From positions 2,418,001-2,482,000 of the forward strand of contig NZ_CP029550.1 in NCBI RefSeq assembly GCF_003173715.1: a stretch of 64,000 bases of DNA, written 5' to 3'. Position 1 is the first letter of the stretch. Every line of letters starts with the position of its first letter. Shown here piece by piece: positions 26,475-35,289 of the stretch. This stretch comes from Methylobacterium durans (GTDB taxonomy: Bacteria; Pseudomonadota; Alphaproteobacteria; Rhizobiales; Beijerinckiaceae). A program made the position numbers and the translations under genes. The notes under the pieces are model-generated. The model searched no databases. It was not told the origin of the DNA and worked only from the letters and a program-made list of their open reading frames with translations.

Positions 26475-27341
26475 GTGCCCGAATCCCCGCCCCTCTCCCC
26501 GGTCTGCCGGCGCTTCACGGACCTCGCGCCGATGCGCGCGCAGGTGGCAGCGTGGCGGCAGGCCGGCGAGCGCGTCGTGCTGGTGCCGACGATGGGCGCG
26601 CTGCACGCGGGCCACCTCGCCCTGATCGCCCATGCCCGCGCGATCGGGCAGCGCGCGGTGGCGAGCATCTTCGTCAACCCGACCCAGTTCGGCCCGAACG
26701 AGGATTTCTCGCGATACCCGCGGGACGTCGAGGCCGATCTCGGGCTCCTCGCCGGGGCGGGCTGCGACGCGGCCTGGACGCCCGAGGCCGAGACCATGTA
26801 CCCGGATGGCTACGCGACGCGGATCGAGGTCTCGGGCCTCAGCGAGGGCCTGTGCGGCGCCTACCGCCCGGGCCACTTCTCGGGCGTCGCGACGGTGGTG
26901 ACGAAGCTCCTCAACCAAGTGCGTCCCGACATCGCACTGTTCGGCGAGAAGGATTTCCAGCAGCTCCAGGTGATCCGCCGCGCCGTGCGCGACCTCGACC
27001 TGCCCTTCGAGATCCGCGGCGTGCCGACGGTCCGCGAGGCGGACGGCCTCGCCCTCTCCTCCCGCAACCGCTACCTCTCGGCCGAGGAGCGGGCGCGGGC
27101 GCCGCGGCTCCACGGGGTCCTGACGGAGATCGCGGCAGGGGTCCGCGACGGGGGCGAGGCCGAACCGCTCCTCGCCCGCGGCCGCGCCGAACTCGAGGCC
27201 GCCGGCTTCGTGCCGGTCCAGTATCTCGCGGTCTGCGATGCCGAGACCCTGGCGCCGCTCCCCCGAGTCGAGGGTCCGGCGCGGGTTCTCGCGGCGGCCT
27301 ATCTCGGCCGCACCCGGCTCATCGACAACCTGCCGGTGTGA
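26475..27341 (+). CDS. panC: Pantoate--beta-alanine ligase
   Basis: Joins pantoate and beta-alanine using ATP to form pantothenate, the CoA precursor. The 288 residues contain the nucleotidyltransferase signature VPTMGALHAGHLALI, then SIFVNPTQFGPNEDFSRYPR, GHFSGVATVVTKLLN, FGEKDFQQLQVIRR, and SSRNRYLSAEER. The GTG at 26475 is chosen because GGAG lies 9 bases before it and it gives the usual length; the frame is open further upstream to 26367 and an ATG at 26532 would cut into the family start. coaE lies 3 kb away on the other strand. Confidence 0.94.
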   Translation: MPESPPLSPVCRRFTDLAPMRAQVAAWRQAGERVVLVPTMGALHAGHLALIAHARAIGQRAVASIFVNPTQFGPNEDFSRYPRDVEADLGLLAGAGCDAAWTPEAETMYPDGYATRIEVSGLSEGLCGAYRPGHFSGVATVVTKLLNQVRPDIALFGEKDFQQLQVIRRAVRDLDLPFEIRGVPTVREADGLALSSRNRYLSAEERARAPRLHGVLTEIAAGVRDGGEAEPLLARGRAELEAAGFVPVQYLAVCDAETLAPLPRVEGPARVLAAAYLGRTRLIDNLPV

Positions 27342-27342
27342 A

Positions 27343-28686
27343 TCAGGCGTCGGCGGCCTGCAGCGGGTGGGCGGCGAAGAAATCGAGCATGGCGCGGGAG
27401 GCGTCGGGGCCCTGGGGATCGGTGTAGCTGCCGGCCTGAGAGCCGCCCGACCACGCGTGGCCGAGGCCGCGCACCCGCCAATCCTCCACCACGACGCGGC
27501 CCGCCGCATCGGCGTAACGGGTCCGGGTGAAGGACCGCCCGTCACCGTCGACGGACCGGCTCTCGGCGCGCAGCGAACCGGCCCCCGCCTGGGCCAGCAC
27601 CTGATCGGCGTTGCGCGGGCTCACCGTGCCGTCCTCGTCGCCGTGGAATACGATGGTCGGCACGCGCAGGCCCTCGCCGGGAGCCCCGAAGCCCGTCGGC
27701 GCGCTCTGGCCGGGAGCGCCGACCTGCATGGCCATGAGGGCCGAGGAGAGATCGCGCGCGCAGCCGGCGGCGAGGCCCGAATGCACGCCGACCGCGGCGT
27801 AGAGATCGGGATAGGCCTGCGCGATATTGGCCGCGGCGGCACCACCCGCCGAGAGGCCGGCGATGTAGACGCGCTTCGGATCGATCGGGAACTCGGCCAG
27901 GATCGCCCGGGTCAGGCCGGCGATGATCGCCGCCTCGCCCGCCTCGCGACCCTGGTCGCCCGGCTGGAACCAGTTCCAGCAGCGCTGACCGTTCGCCCGC
28001 GCACTCTGGGCGGGGTAGGCGACGTAGATCCCCTCGGCTCCGGCGAGGACGTTCATGTTAGTGCCGGCCGCGAAATCGTCGGGCGACTGCGTGCAGCCGT
28101 GCAGCATGACGACGAGGGCGGCGCCGGCCGCGGGCCGGCTCGGGATGAACAGCTTGTAGTCGCGGGCGCCGGCCTGGCTCGAGAACGAGCGGGCCACGAA
28201 CTGACCCTCTCCGGGCGCGGGCGGCGGGGTCGGGCGACCGGTGTGCATGCCGGGCAGCGGGCCGGAGGTTAGGCCGGAAGCGAGACCCGAAGCGAGGCCC
28301 GCGCCATTGAGCCCCTTCAGCACCGGCGCGACGCCGCGCCCGAGGCCGCGCAGCACCTCGCGCAGGCGCTCCGGGATGAGCGCCGGGTGCGTGCCGTCGC
28401 CGAACATCTCGGCATCGACCCAGGGACCGGCGGAGGGTTCCTCCGCGGCAGCCTTTCCGGTGCGGGGGGTCTCAGGTCGGGGCTCCTCGCCGACCCGCTC
28501 GGCCACGAGATCGATCGTCGGCGGCTCGATGCGCTCCGCCCGGGGAGCCTGGGCCGGAGTGGGCCGCTCGCGCAGGTTGCGCTGGATCAGGGCGGTGGCC
28601 TCGTCGAGGCGGCCGGCGCCGGTCAACCGGGTGGCTTCCAGCATGTCGGCAAGACGCACCTGCATCCGGGCTGCGTGTTCGGTCAT
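27343..28686 (-). CDS. PHB depolymerase-type esterase (LpqC family)
   Basis: A 447-residue alpha/beta-hydrolase. The first 150 residues are low-complexity and include a GLASGLASGLTSG repeat. The catalytic domain begins near residue 160 (ARDYKLFIPSRP) and has MLHGCTQSPDDFA (oxyanion hole), the nucleophile in YIAGLSAGGAAAA, Asp in FHGDEDGTVSP and His in RGLGHAWSGG. The family degrades polyhydroxybutyrate or related esters such as feruloyl esters. No signal peptide is visible, suggesting an intracellular enzyme. It lies 69 bp downstream of a CopG-like regulator on the same strand. Confidence 0.87.
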   Translation of the reverse strand: MTEHAARMQVRLADMLEATRLTGAGRLDEATALIQRNLRERPTPAQAPRAERIEPPTIDLVAERVGEEPRPETPRTGKAAAEEPSAGPWVDAEMFGDGTHPALIPERLREVLRGLGRGVAPVLKGLNGAGLASGLASGLTSGPLPGMHTGRPTPPPAPGEGQFVARSFSSQAGARDYKLFIPSRPAAGAALVVMLHGCTQSPDDFAAGTNMNVLAGAEGIYVAYPAQSARANGQRCWNWFQPGDQGREAGEAAIIAGLTRAILAEFPIDPKRVYIAGLSAGGAAAANIAQAYPDLYAAVGVHSGLAAGCARDLSSALMAMQVGAPGQSAPTGFGAPGEGLRVPTIVFHGDEDGTVSPRNADQVLAQAGAGSLRAESRSVDGDGRSFTRTRYADAAGRVVVEDWRVRGLGHAWSGGSQAGSYTDPQGPDASRAMLDFFAAHPLQAADA

Positions 28687-28755
28687 GGGCTGGCTTTCGT
28701 GGAATCGGGGATGGGCGGCGCGGGGGTCGAGCCTCGCGCCGGGCGGAAGCGCGCC

Positions 28756-29202
28756 TCAGCGCAGCCGGTCGGCGAGAGCGGCCTTGACGGCTGGACTCGC
28801 CTGCAGGCTGCCCAGCACTTCGAGGGAGGCGATGGTCTCGCGGGCGAGGTCGGGGGTGACGTCGGGCTCGATGCTGGCGAGGCCCAGGACGCGGATGTCG
28901 AGGGTGCGGCCGGCAGCCCGCGCCTCTTCGAGCTCGGCGCGGCGGATCGGGCGCAGCCCGAGCTCGACGCTCTTGCGGGCAACCGACTGGCGCGTGATCT
29001 CGGCGTGGCGCTCGATCTCGCGGCGGATCGCCGTGCGGATGAAGTCGCTCCGGTTGCCGTAAACTCCCTCGGCGACGAGGAGATCGATATGTCCGAGGTC
29101 GACGAAGCCGAGATTGATCGTGATCTTCTCGCTCTCGGCCGAGCGGGCGACCGGGCGTTGGCGGGGCATCAGATCGAGCATCGCTGTGAAGATTCCATCC
29201 AT
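28756..29202 (-). CDS. CopG/ribbon-helix-helix family regulator
   Basis: A 148-residue protein whose middle part fits a ribbon-helix-helix DNA-binding fold: a beta strand (EKITINLGFVDLGHIDLLV) followed by two helices (AEGVYGNRSDFIRTAIRREI). The remaining 80 residues are helical without a known domain. It sits directly upstream of the PHB-depolymerase-type gene with a short gap, so it probably controls that operon and itself. The 77-bp promoter region before it has three short inverted repeats. Which repeat it binds is unknown. Confidence 0.75.
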   Translation of the reverse strand: MDGIFTAMLDLMPRQRPVARSAESEKITINLGFVDLGHIDLLVAEGVYGNRSDFIRTAIRREIERHAEITRQSVARKSVELGLRPIRRAELEEARAAGRTLDIRVLGLASIEPDVTPDLARETIASLEVLGSLQASPAVKAALADRLR

Positions 29203-29205
29203 CGA

Positions 29206-29271
29206 CCATCCGTGTGGATGGTATATGGGCGGTTTTTTGTGCGATGCAATGGATTATTTGTTGCGACGCAA
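29206..29271 (-). promoter_or_regulatory. Operator cluster upstream of the CopG/PHB-depolymerase operon
   Basis: In the 77-bp gap between dnaQ and the CopG-like gene are CCATC-N6-GATGG (29206-29221), close to the CopG start, and two TGC-N3-GCA sites, TGCGATGCA (29240-29248) and TGCGACGCA (29262-29270), centred 22 bp apart, about two helical turns. TGC-rich sites are bound by PhaR-type PHB regulators in Paracoccus and relatives, so a PHB-responsive control is possible. The first repeat may be a CopG autoregulatory site. Confidence 0.45.
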
Positions 29272-29279
29272 AACACGCG

Positions 29280-30005
29280 TCAGGCGCTGCCCTCCTCGCC
29301 GAGGTAGTCGCGCCAGATCGCCTGGGCCCCTAGGCCGGCCAGGAAGGCCTCGTGACGCGCCTGCTCCTCCGGCGTAAGACGGGACCGCACCTTGCGTACC
29401 CCGACGGTGACCGGCTCGCCGCCCTCCTCCTCGACGGCCACCGCCTCCTTCACCTCGACCATTCCGAGGCCGAGGCTCGTCTGCTTGCCGCCGAGGAGCT
29501 CGATGTAGACCTCGGCCAGGATCTGCGCGTCGAGGAGCGCCCCGTGCTTGGTGCGCCGCGTCGTGTCGATGCCGTAGCGATTGCAGAGGGCGTCGAGATT
29601 GTTGGCCGCGCCCGGATGCTTGCGCCGGGCCATGATCAGGGTGTCGACGACCGCCTCCAGATCGATGGCGGGCGGAGCGGCGGCGCCGAAGCGCGCGAAC
29701 TCGGCGTTGAGGAAGCCGACGTCGAAGGGCGCGTTGTGGATCACGAGCCGGCCGTCGCCGCAGAAGTCGCGAAACGCGTCCACGACATCGGCGAAGACCG
29801 GCTTGTCGGCGAGGAAGGCGTCGGACAGGCCATGGACCGCGAAGGCGCCCTCGGACACCGCCCGTTGCGGGTTGATGTAGCGGTGGAAGGTACGGCCGGT
29901 CTGGATGTGGTTGACGAGTTCGACGCAGCCGATCTCGATCAGCCGGTCGCCGCCCTTGGCGTCGGTGCCGGTGGTCTCGGTGTCGAGGACGATCTCGCGG
30001 AGCAT
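29280..30005 (-). CDS. dnaQ: DNA polymerase III epsilon subunit (proofreading exonuclease)
   Basis: The 3'-5' exonuclease of the replicative polymerase, 242 residues. ExoI is VLDTETTGTDAKGGD near the N-terminus, ExoII is IHNAPFDVGFLNAEF at about residue 100, and ExoIII-epsilon is KHGALLDAQILAEVY near 155. A C-terminal clamp- and alpha-binding tail follows. The ATG at 30005 has AGGA about 8 bases upstream and begins the family-typical MLREIVLDTETTG; an ATG at 30047 would add 14 residues. It belongs to the maf-aroE-coaE-dnaQ block flanking alphaproteobacterial origins. Confidence 0.96.
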   Translation of the reverse strand: MLREIVLDTETTGTDAKGGDRLIEIGCVELVNHIQTGRTFHRYINPQRAVSEGAFAVHGLSDAFLADKPVFADVVDAFRDFCGDGRLVIHNAPFDVGFLNAEFARFGAAAPPAIDLEAVVDTLIMARRKHPGAANNLDALCNRYGIDTTRRTKHGALLDAQILAEVYIELLGGKQTSLGLGMVEVKEAVAVEEEGGEPVTVGVRKVRSRLTPEEQARHEAFLAGLGAQAIWRDYLGEEGSA

Positions 30006-30065
30006 GTCGGGTCCTGGGGCTATCGGCGGCAACTTGAGAGGAGCCAAGTAGTGGCTAAGCCAGAG

Positions 30066-30200
30066 TTAACCGGCCGCCCGCTCGCGATGGCGTGGCGGAT
30101 CCGGAACTGGATGTCGGAGTTCCCGCGCCACCTCAATCCCGGATTCGATGGCGAAGCGGACGTTGTGCAGAGCTTCCTCGGGCGTCTCGCCTTCTGACAT
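30066..30200 (-). pseudogene. HicB-type antitoxin C-terminal remnant (44 aa)
   Basis: In the gap between coaE and dnaQ the minus strand reads MSEGETPEEALHNVRFAIES and continues GIEVARELRHPVPDPPRHR to a TAA stop. S-E-G-E-T-P-E-E-A-L-x-N-x-x-x-A-I-E is the hallmark C-terminal half of HicB/DUF1902-type antitoxins. The N-terminal beta-rich half and any hicA toxin are absent: upstream, the frame continues only into non-matching residues before coaE. It is best read as a decayed toxin-antitoxin fragment; a short expressed protein cannot be excluded. Confidence 0.5.
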
Positions 30201-30234
30201 GTCGGAAAGGCGCGTCCTGAACCGCCGCCGGGCA

Positions 30235-30864
30235 TCAACCGGCTGTGTCCCGGTCCCTTCCCACGCGCGCGACGATGCGTTCCACCGCCTCTTTCGCGTG
30301 CGCGAAGCCGTGGCTCGTGTCGATCACGAAATCGGCCCGGGCCCGCTTCTCGGCATCCGGCATCTGCTTGGCGCGGATCGCCTCGAAATCCGTCTCCGAC
30401 AGGCCGGGGCGGGCCAGGACGCGGGCGCGCTGCACCTCGGGCGGCGCCGTCACCACCAGGACGGCGTCGCAGCGCGCTGCGCCGTCCGTCTCGTAGAGGA
30501 GGGGGATGTCGAGGAGGACGAGGGGCGCCTCCGCGTGGCGGCGCAGGAAGTCGGCCTCCGCCGCCCGGACGAGGGGATGCACGATGGATTCGAGCCGGGC
30601 GAGCCGGTCCGGATGCCCGATCACCGCCGCGCGCAGGGCCGCCCGGTCGACGGCGCCGTCCGGGCCGACCGTGCCCGGAAACGCCTGCCCGATCGCGGGG
30701 CCGGCAGCGCCTTCGGGCCCGTAGAGGGCGTGGACGGCGGCGTCCGCGTCGTGGACCGGTACGCCGCACTCGGCAAACATCGCGGCGGTGGCGGACTTGC
30801 CCATGCCGATCGAGCCGGTGAGGCCGAGGACGAAGGGCCGGACGCGGGGCATCTCGGCGCTCAT
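30235..30864 (-). CDS. coaE: Dephospho-CoA kinase
   Basis: Phosphorylates dephospho-CoA in the last step of CoA synthesis. The 209-residue P-loop kinase has [18 protein letters not shown] (Walker A), [30 protein letters not shown] and RIVA-type C-terminal segments. The ATG at 30864 overlaps the aroE stop (ATGA), so the two are translationally coupled; an ATG at 30933 would run far into aroE. It is part of the aroE-coaE-dnaQ block. Confidence 0.95.
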   Translation of the reverse strand: MSAEMPRVRPFVLGLTGSIGMGKSATAAMFAECGVPVHDADAAVHALYGPEGAAGPAIGQAFPGTVGPDGAVDRAALRAAVIGHPDRLARLESIVHPLVRAAEADFLRRHAEAPLVLLDIPLLYETDGAARCDAVLVVTAPPEVQRARVLARPGLSETDFEAIRAKQMPDAEKRARADFVIDTSHGFAHAKEAVERIVARVGRDRDTAG

Positions 30865-31700
30865 GCCGGCCGCAGATCCGCGACGATGCGGGCGCGCAGG
30901 TCGTCGGTGACCGCCGGCCGCAGCCCGAACCACGCCTCGAAGCCCGGCACCGCCTGGTGCAGCAGCATGCCGAGCCCGTCCACCGCGGCGAGATCCCGGG
31001 CGCGGGCGGCGGCCAGGAGCGGCGTCTCCAGGGGTGCGTAGACGATGTCGGCGACCGCCGCCCGGGCGGAGAGGGGGGCGAGGTCGAGGTCGAGGGGTGG
31101 GTGCCCCGTCATGCCGAGGGAGGTCGTGTTCACGAGGAGGCCCGTCCCCGGGAGGAGACCGGGCAGGTCGTCCCAGGCGACGGATTCGGCCGCGCCGGGC
31201 GCGAGCGGGACGAGGGCGGCGGCGCGCTCCGGCGTCCGGTTGGCGATGAGGATGCGACGAAGCCCGCGCTCGGCGAGGCCGACGACGACGGCGCGGGCCG
31301 CGCCCCCGGCGCCCAGCACCAGGGCGGTGCCGCCCGTGCGTTCCGGCCAGTCGCCGCCGAGGCTCTGGTCGAGATGGGCGATGAAGCCCGGCGCGTCCGT
31401 ATTGTCGCCCCGGATCCGCCCGTTCGCGCCGACGACGAGGGTGTTGACGGCGCCGATCCGCTCGGCCCGTGGCGTCAGTTCGTCAGCGAGGCGGAAGGCC
31501 GCCTCCTTGTGGGGAATGGTGACGTTGCCGCCGGCGAAGCCCGACGCGGGCAGGGCGCGCACGAAATCCGGAAAGGCGTCGGGGGTGACGTCGAGGCGCT
31601 CGTAGGAGCCGGCGATGCCGTGGACGCCCAGCCAGTGGTTGTGGATCAGCGGCGAGCGCGAATGGGCGATCGGGTGGCCGACGACGAAGGCCTTCTTCAT
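30861..31700 (-). CDS. aroE: Shikimate dehydrogenase
   Basis: Reduces 3-dehydroshikimate with NADPH in the aromatic amino acid pathway. The 279 residues show the substrate-binding start [18 protein letters not shown], the catalytic-lysine segment [21 protein letters not shown], the NADP-binding [14 protein letters not shown], and [13 protein letters not shown]. Length is normal. It overlaps coaE by 4 bp. The upstream cation-efflux gene, 37 bp away on the same strand, separates it from maf, which is normally adjacent in this gene block. Confidence 0.96.
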   Translation of the reverse strand: MKKAFVVGHPIAHSRSPLIHNHWLGVHGIAGSYERLDVTPDAFPDFVRALPASGFAGGNVTIPHKEAAFRLADELTPRAERIGAVNTLVVGANGRIRGDNTDAPGFIAHLDQSLGGDWPERTGGTALVLGAGGAARAVVVGLAERGLRRILIANRTPERAAALVPLAPGAAESVAWDDLPGLLPGTGLLVNTTSLGMTGHPPLDLDLAPLSARAAVADIVYAPLETPLLAAARARDLAAVDGLGMLLHQAVPGFEAWFGLRPAVTDDLRARIVADLRPA

Positions 31701-31737
31701 GCGGGACCGTGGATCTCGGGTTGGAGCGGGGGGCGTA

Positions 31738-32760
31738 TCACACGGCGCAATCCTGCGCGATCAGGCAGGGCGGACCGCCCGCCTCCTCGATCTGCAGGGT
31801 GGCGTGGGCGATGCCGAAGCGGGCGTGCAACTCCCCCGCGACCTCCCGGAGGAAGCCGTTGCCAGGGTGCCCCTCTACCATCACAAGATGTGCGGTCAGC
31901 GCCACCTCGGTCGTGCTCATCGGCCAGATGTGGAGGTCGTGCAGGTCGGCGACGCCGGCCTGCCCGCGCAGGTAGTCCCGCACCCGCTCCGGCTCGATGC
32001 CGGGGGGCACCGCCGACAGCGCCATGGCGACGCTCTCGGTGAGCAGGCCCCAGGAGGCCCAGACGATCAGCCCGGCGATGCCGAGGCTGACGAGGGGGTC
32101 GATCCAGTCGAGGCCGGTGAGCCAGATCAGGAGGCCGGCCGCGACGACGCCGGCCGAGACTGCGGCGTCGGCGGCCATGTGCAGGAAGGCGCCGCGGATG
32201 TTGATGTCGCCCTTGGCCCCCGCGGCGAACAGCCAGGCCGTGCACCCGTTCACCAGGATGCCGATCCCGGCCACCACCATCACGGTCAGCCCCGCCACGG
32301 GCTCGGGGTGGACGAGGCGGGTGAGCGCCTCCCACAGGATCGCCCCGGTGGCGACGAGCAGGAAGACGGCGTTGAACAGGGCGGCCAGGATCGAGGAGCC
32401 GCGCAACCCGTAGGTGTAGCGCGCGCTGGCCCGGCGCCGGACCAGCACGGAGGCGACCCAGGCGACGAGGAGGCCGAGAACGTCCGACAGGTTGTGCCCC
32501 GCATCGGCCACCAGGGACATGGCGTTGGCGGCGAAGCCGTAGCCCGCCTCGACGACGACGAAGGCCGCGTTCAGGCCGATGCCGATGGCGAAGGCCCGCC
32601 CGAAATCCTTCGGCGCGTGGACGTGACCGTGGCCGTGCCCATGCTTGTGGTTGTGATGATCGCGATCATGGTCGTGGCCCGAGGGATCATGATCGTGCGC
32701 CGCCCCGCGTAGATCGCGATCATGGCCGGAGGGGCCGGGTTCGTGTGCGTGTCCGGTCAC
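31738..32760 (-). CDS. Cation diffusion facilitator family transporter, His-rich N-terminus
   Basis: A 340-residue CDF (CzcD/DmeF-like) efflux protein with a GTG start preceded by GAGGA. The first 50 residues are His/Asp-rich (for example HDHDRDHHNHKHGHGHGHVH), a likely metal sink. Six membrane helices follow. The A-site HxxxD motifs are present in SLVADAGHNLSDVLG and GAFLHMAADAAVSAG, and a C-terminal cytoplasmic domain has DLHDLHIWPMSTTEVALTAH. Substrates are probably Zn2+, Co2+, Ni2+ or Cd2+. Its place between maf and aroE interrupts the usual origin-flank order, suggesting insertion. Confidence 0.92.
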   Translation of the reverse strand: MTGHAHEPGPSGHDRDLRGAAHDHDPSGHDHDRDHHNHKHGHGHGHVHAPKDFGRAFAIGIGLNAAFVVVEAGYGFAANAMSLVADAGHNLSDVLGLLVAWVASVLVRRRASARYTYGLRGSSILAALFNAVFLLVATGAILWEALTRLVHPEPVAGLTVMVVAGIGILVNGCTAWLFAAGAKGDINIRGAFLHMAADAAVSAGVVAAGLLIWLTGLDWIDPLVSLGIAGLIVWASWGLLTESVAMALSAVPPGIEPERVRDYLRGQAGVADLHDLHIWPMSTTEVALTAHLVMVEGHPGNGFLREVAGELHARFGIAHATLQIEEAGGPPCLIAQDCAV

Positions 32761-32782
32761 GTCCGGGATCCTCGAAGCAGGC

Positions 32783-33405
32783 TCACAGGCGCAGGCACCC
32801 GCGCTCGCGCAGGCGGGCGAGGAGGGGCAGGAGCGGCAGGCCGAGGATCGTGCTGTGGTCGCCCGCGATCTCGGAGAACAGGTGGATGCCGAGCCCCTCG
32901 AGTTGGTAGGCGCCGACGCTCGCGGTCACGCGCTCCGCGCCGGCCAGCTCCACATAGGCCGCGATCGCCGCGGCATCGAGGGGCGCAGCGTCAGCCGCGC
33001 CGTCTCGACGAAGCTCTCGGCGACGCGGCTCCCAACGCCGATCGCCACCGCGGCATGGAGGGCGTGGCTGCGGCCGGCGAGGCGGCCGAGCTGGGCGTGG
33101 GCGCCCGCAGGATCGGCGGGCTTGTGGAAGACCTCGCCGTCGAGGTCCAGCACCTGATCGGCGCCGACGACGATCCGGTCCGGGTGCCGGGCGGCGACGG
33201 CAGCGCATTTCGCCTCGGCGAGGCGCCGCGCGAGCGCGGCCGGCGCGAGGCCGGCGGCCTCCCGCTCGACGGCGCGCTCGTCGACGCCGGGCCGCTCCGT
33301 CTCGACGGGAAGCGCCGCGCTCTCCAGGAGGAGGCGGCGCGTCGCGCTGGTCGAGGCGAGGAGGAGAGGGGCGGGGAGGGCCCAGGCGGTGGGAGCGTGA
33401 TCCAT
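32783..33405 (-). pseudogene. maf: Maf family nucleotide pyrophosphatase, frameshifted
   Basis: Maf proteins hydrolyse modified or canonical nucleotides such as m7GTP. The first 143 residues read normally from ATG 33405 ([51 protein letters not shown]). After the run of four C (plus-strand GGGG 32980-32983) the frame fails, and the rest continues in another frame: [18 protein letters not shown], then [20 protein letters not shown]. Adding one base restores a complete protein of about 207 residues. This is a true lesion or a homopolymer sequencing error; similar defects elsewhere in the window favour error. Confidence 0.85.
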
Positions 33406-33452
33406 CCCCTGACCTGTCACCGATCGGGCCGGCCCCCGCAAGGCTCGGGCGG

Positions 33453-33743
33453 TCAGGCCGCCCGCTGCGGCGTGGAATCGGTCTCCAGCGCCGCCGCGAG
33501 GGCTTGGCGCGCGGCCTCGATGTCGGCCTCGGTGCCGCTCGCCTGCGCGACGAGGAGCCGGTTGTAGACCGCGAGCCAGGCGGCGTTGGAGCGGATCAGC
33601 GGCAGGCGCTCCCGCTCGACCGCGCGGCGGGCCTCGGTGACGTCGCGGAGCGCGGCGGGAAAGCCGCCGCAGCCGTGGGTCGGGACCGCCTGCCGGAAGG
33701 CGAGGGCGCCGTGGGAGATCGCGTCGTTCAGGCTCGGGCTCAT
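33453..33743 (-). CDS. Hypothetical small helical protein
   Basis: Function not recognised. The 96-residue product begins [20 protein letters not shown] and has a probable helical region ([40 protein letters not shown]). No signal peptide or membrane segment is seen. The ATG at 33743 has AGGAG 9 bases upstream; the frame remains open to 34016, but that extension runs into a dispersed palindromic repeat. It sits 47 bp upstream of the frameshifted maf on the same strand and may be co-transcribed with it. Confidence 0.62.
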   Translation of the reverse strand: MSPSLNDAISHGALAFRQAVPTHGCGGFPAALRDVTEARRAVERERLPLIRSNAAWLAVYNRLLVAQASGTEADIEAARQALAAALETDSTPQRAA

Positions 33744-33935
33744 CGTCTGAGGCTCCTGCTCGTGTCGGGCCGGACCCGTGTTCGGGAGCGAATATGGCCG
33801 CGCCGTGACTGATTCCGTCGGCGGCCGGCGCCAGGGATACTGATGTGCGGACCCGCACGACAACATCATTTGAGACCGGCCTTCGGGGTTGCGGCACCCG
33901 CGATCGAGCCCCGCGCGTCGGCGCGGAGCCCCGCC

Positions 33936-34045
33936 CCTCCCGCCCGGGAGAGGTCGCATGCGTGGCGGCGCAGCGGGTGAGGGGTGCGACCTCTCCGGAA
34001 GCCTTGCACCCCTCACCCTGTCCCTCTCCCGAACGGGAGAGGGGA
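33936..34045. repeat. Dispersed palindromic element, unit 1
   Basis: A unit of about 110 bp. The left arm carries CTCCCGCCCGGGAGAGG and GCGGGTGAGGGG; the centre is CTCTCCGGAAG; the right arm carries CCCCTCACCCTG and CCTCTCCCGAACGGGAGAGG. The arms are inverted copies about the TCCGGA centre, so the whole unit folds on itself and each arm tip also forms its own hairpin. The same pattern recurs at 34057, 42715, 44748 and 51566. Confidence 0.75.
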
Positions 34046-34056
34046 CCCGCGCCTCC

Positions 34057-34170
34057 CACCTTTCCCGTTCGGGAGAGGTCGCGTGCGCGTCAGCGCACCG
34101 GGTGAGGGATCAGGTCTTTCCGGAAAGGTCGCATCCCTCGCCCCAACCCTCTCCCGAACGCGAGAGGGGG
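34057..34170. repeat. Dispersed palindromic element, unit 2
   Basis: It directly follows unit 1 in the same orientation. It has TTTCCCGTTCGGGAGAGG, CCGGGTGAGGG, centre CTTTCCGGAAAGG (a perfect palindrome core), CCCTCGCCCC and CCTCTCCCGAACGCGAGAGG. It ends 17 bp before the ppsR stop codon, where a transcription-terminating or mRNA-protecting role would be plausible. Confidence 0.75.
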
Positions 34171-34186
34171 TGCGGCGCGCCTCCCC

Positions 34187-35017
34187 TCAGCTCGCGATGA
34201 AGCGCAGGCGGTGCTCGCGGTAGAGGTCAAGGATCGCGGCCGCGGTCTCCTCGATGGAGCGGCGGGTGACGTCGATCGTCGGCCAGCGGTGCTTGGCGCA
34301 GAGCCGGCGGGAGGTCGCGACCTCGTCGGCCACGGCGTCGCGGTCGACGTAGAGGGAGGAATCGTCGGCCTTCAGGCTGAGGAGCCGGTTCTGGCGGATC
34401 TGCACGATGCGCTCGGGACTGGCGATGAGGCCGACCACGAGGGGCCGCTTCACCTGCTCCAGCGCCGGCGGCAGCGGCATGCCGGGGACGAGAGGGATGT
34501 TGGTGGTCTTCAGCCCGCGATTGGCGAGGTAGATCGAGGTCGGCGTCTTCGAGGTGCGGCTCACCCCGATCAGCACGACGTCGGCTTCCTCCAGGTTCTC
34601 CGGCAGGTTGCCGTCGTCGTGGGCAAGCGTGAAGTTCATCGCGTCGATGCGCTTGAAATACTCCGCGTTCAGCATGTGCTGGGCGCCGGGCCGGGCCGTC
34701 GTCTGGGCCCCGAGATAGGATTGCAGCAGGGCGTGGACCGGCTGCAGCACGGAGAGGCAGGGCGAGCCCGTCTCGCGGCAGGCGGCCTCCAGCCGGTCGA
34801 CGAGTTCGTGCGCGACCAGGGTGAAGAGGACGAGGCCCGGCGCCGCCTCGATCTCGGAGATGACCCGCTCCAGCTGCGGGCCGGAGCGCACGAGCGGGTA
34901 GACGTGCTCGATCGCCGAGACGCCCTCGTACTGGGCGGCGGCCGCGCGCCCGACATTGATCAGCGTCTCGCCGGTCGAGTCCGAGACGAGGTGAAGGTGA
35001 AAGTAGCTGCGGCTCAT
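34187..35017 (-). CDS. ppsR: Pyruvate,phosphate dikinase/PEP synthase regulatory kinase-phosphorylase (DUF299)
   Basis: A bifunctional ADP-dependent kinase and Pi-dependent pyrophosphorylase family that switches PPDK or PEP synthase on and off. The 276 residues match the family: [20 protein letters not shown] at the start, the P-loop-like [18 protein letters not shown] at about residue 150, and [17 protein letters not shown] near the end. GGAGACCGGGACCGG lies upstream. It is divergent from hemE across the candidate replication origin; a DUF299-type gene opposite hemE is the arrangement known at alphaproteobacterial origins. Confidence 0.93.
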   Translation of the reverse strand: MSRSYFHLHLVSDSTGETLINVGRAAAAQYEGVSAIEHVYPLVRSGPQLERVISEIEAAPGLVLFTLVAHELVDRLEAACRETGSPCLSVLQPVHALLQSYLGAQTTARPGAQHMLNAEYFKRIDAMNFTLAHDDGNLPENLEEADVVLIGVSRTSKTPTSIYLANRGLKTTNIPLVPGMPLPPALEQVKRPLVVGLIASPERIVQIRQNRLLSLKADDSSLYVDRDAVADEVATSRRLCAKHRWPTIDVTRRSIEETAAAILDLYREHRLRFIAS

Positions 35018-35092
35018 CCGGTCCCGGTCTCCTCCGGGCGAGGAGGCTGGAATCGGGCCTTGTCCACCGCGCGCCGTCAGGGAGTCGATGAG

Positions 35093-35101
35093 TGTGGATA
35101 A
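35093..35101 (-). promoter_or_regulatory. Perfect DnaA box
   Basis: TGTGGATAA on the plus strand is the exact complement of TTATCCACA, the high-affinity DnaA consensus. It is 75 bp from the ppsR start codon inside the candidate origin. Confidence 0.65.
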
Positions 35102-35289
35102 GGCGGCCCGCCGCCACGGTCCAGCGCGAGCCGCCCCGGAACCGTCGACTCCGCCGTCAACACAGCGTCATGAGGGCGCGCGGAATCGGGCCCGATGGGA
35201 GAATCCGGGACATCCGTCGGCAGCAAGGCCCGCCCCGCGATCCAAGCCGCTGGCGAGACTGCCCTATCGCAGACATTGGACCCAATCTG

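Larger units (their letters stand above)
33744..34186. other. Gene-free stretch with two repeat units
   Basis: No gene was found in these 443 bp. They lie between the 5' end of a small hypothetical gene and the 3' end of ppsR. The outer part (33744-33930) probably contains the promoter of the hypothetical gene. The rest consists of two units of the dispersed palindromic element, described separately. Confidence 0.5.
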
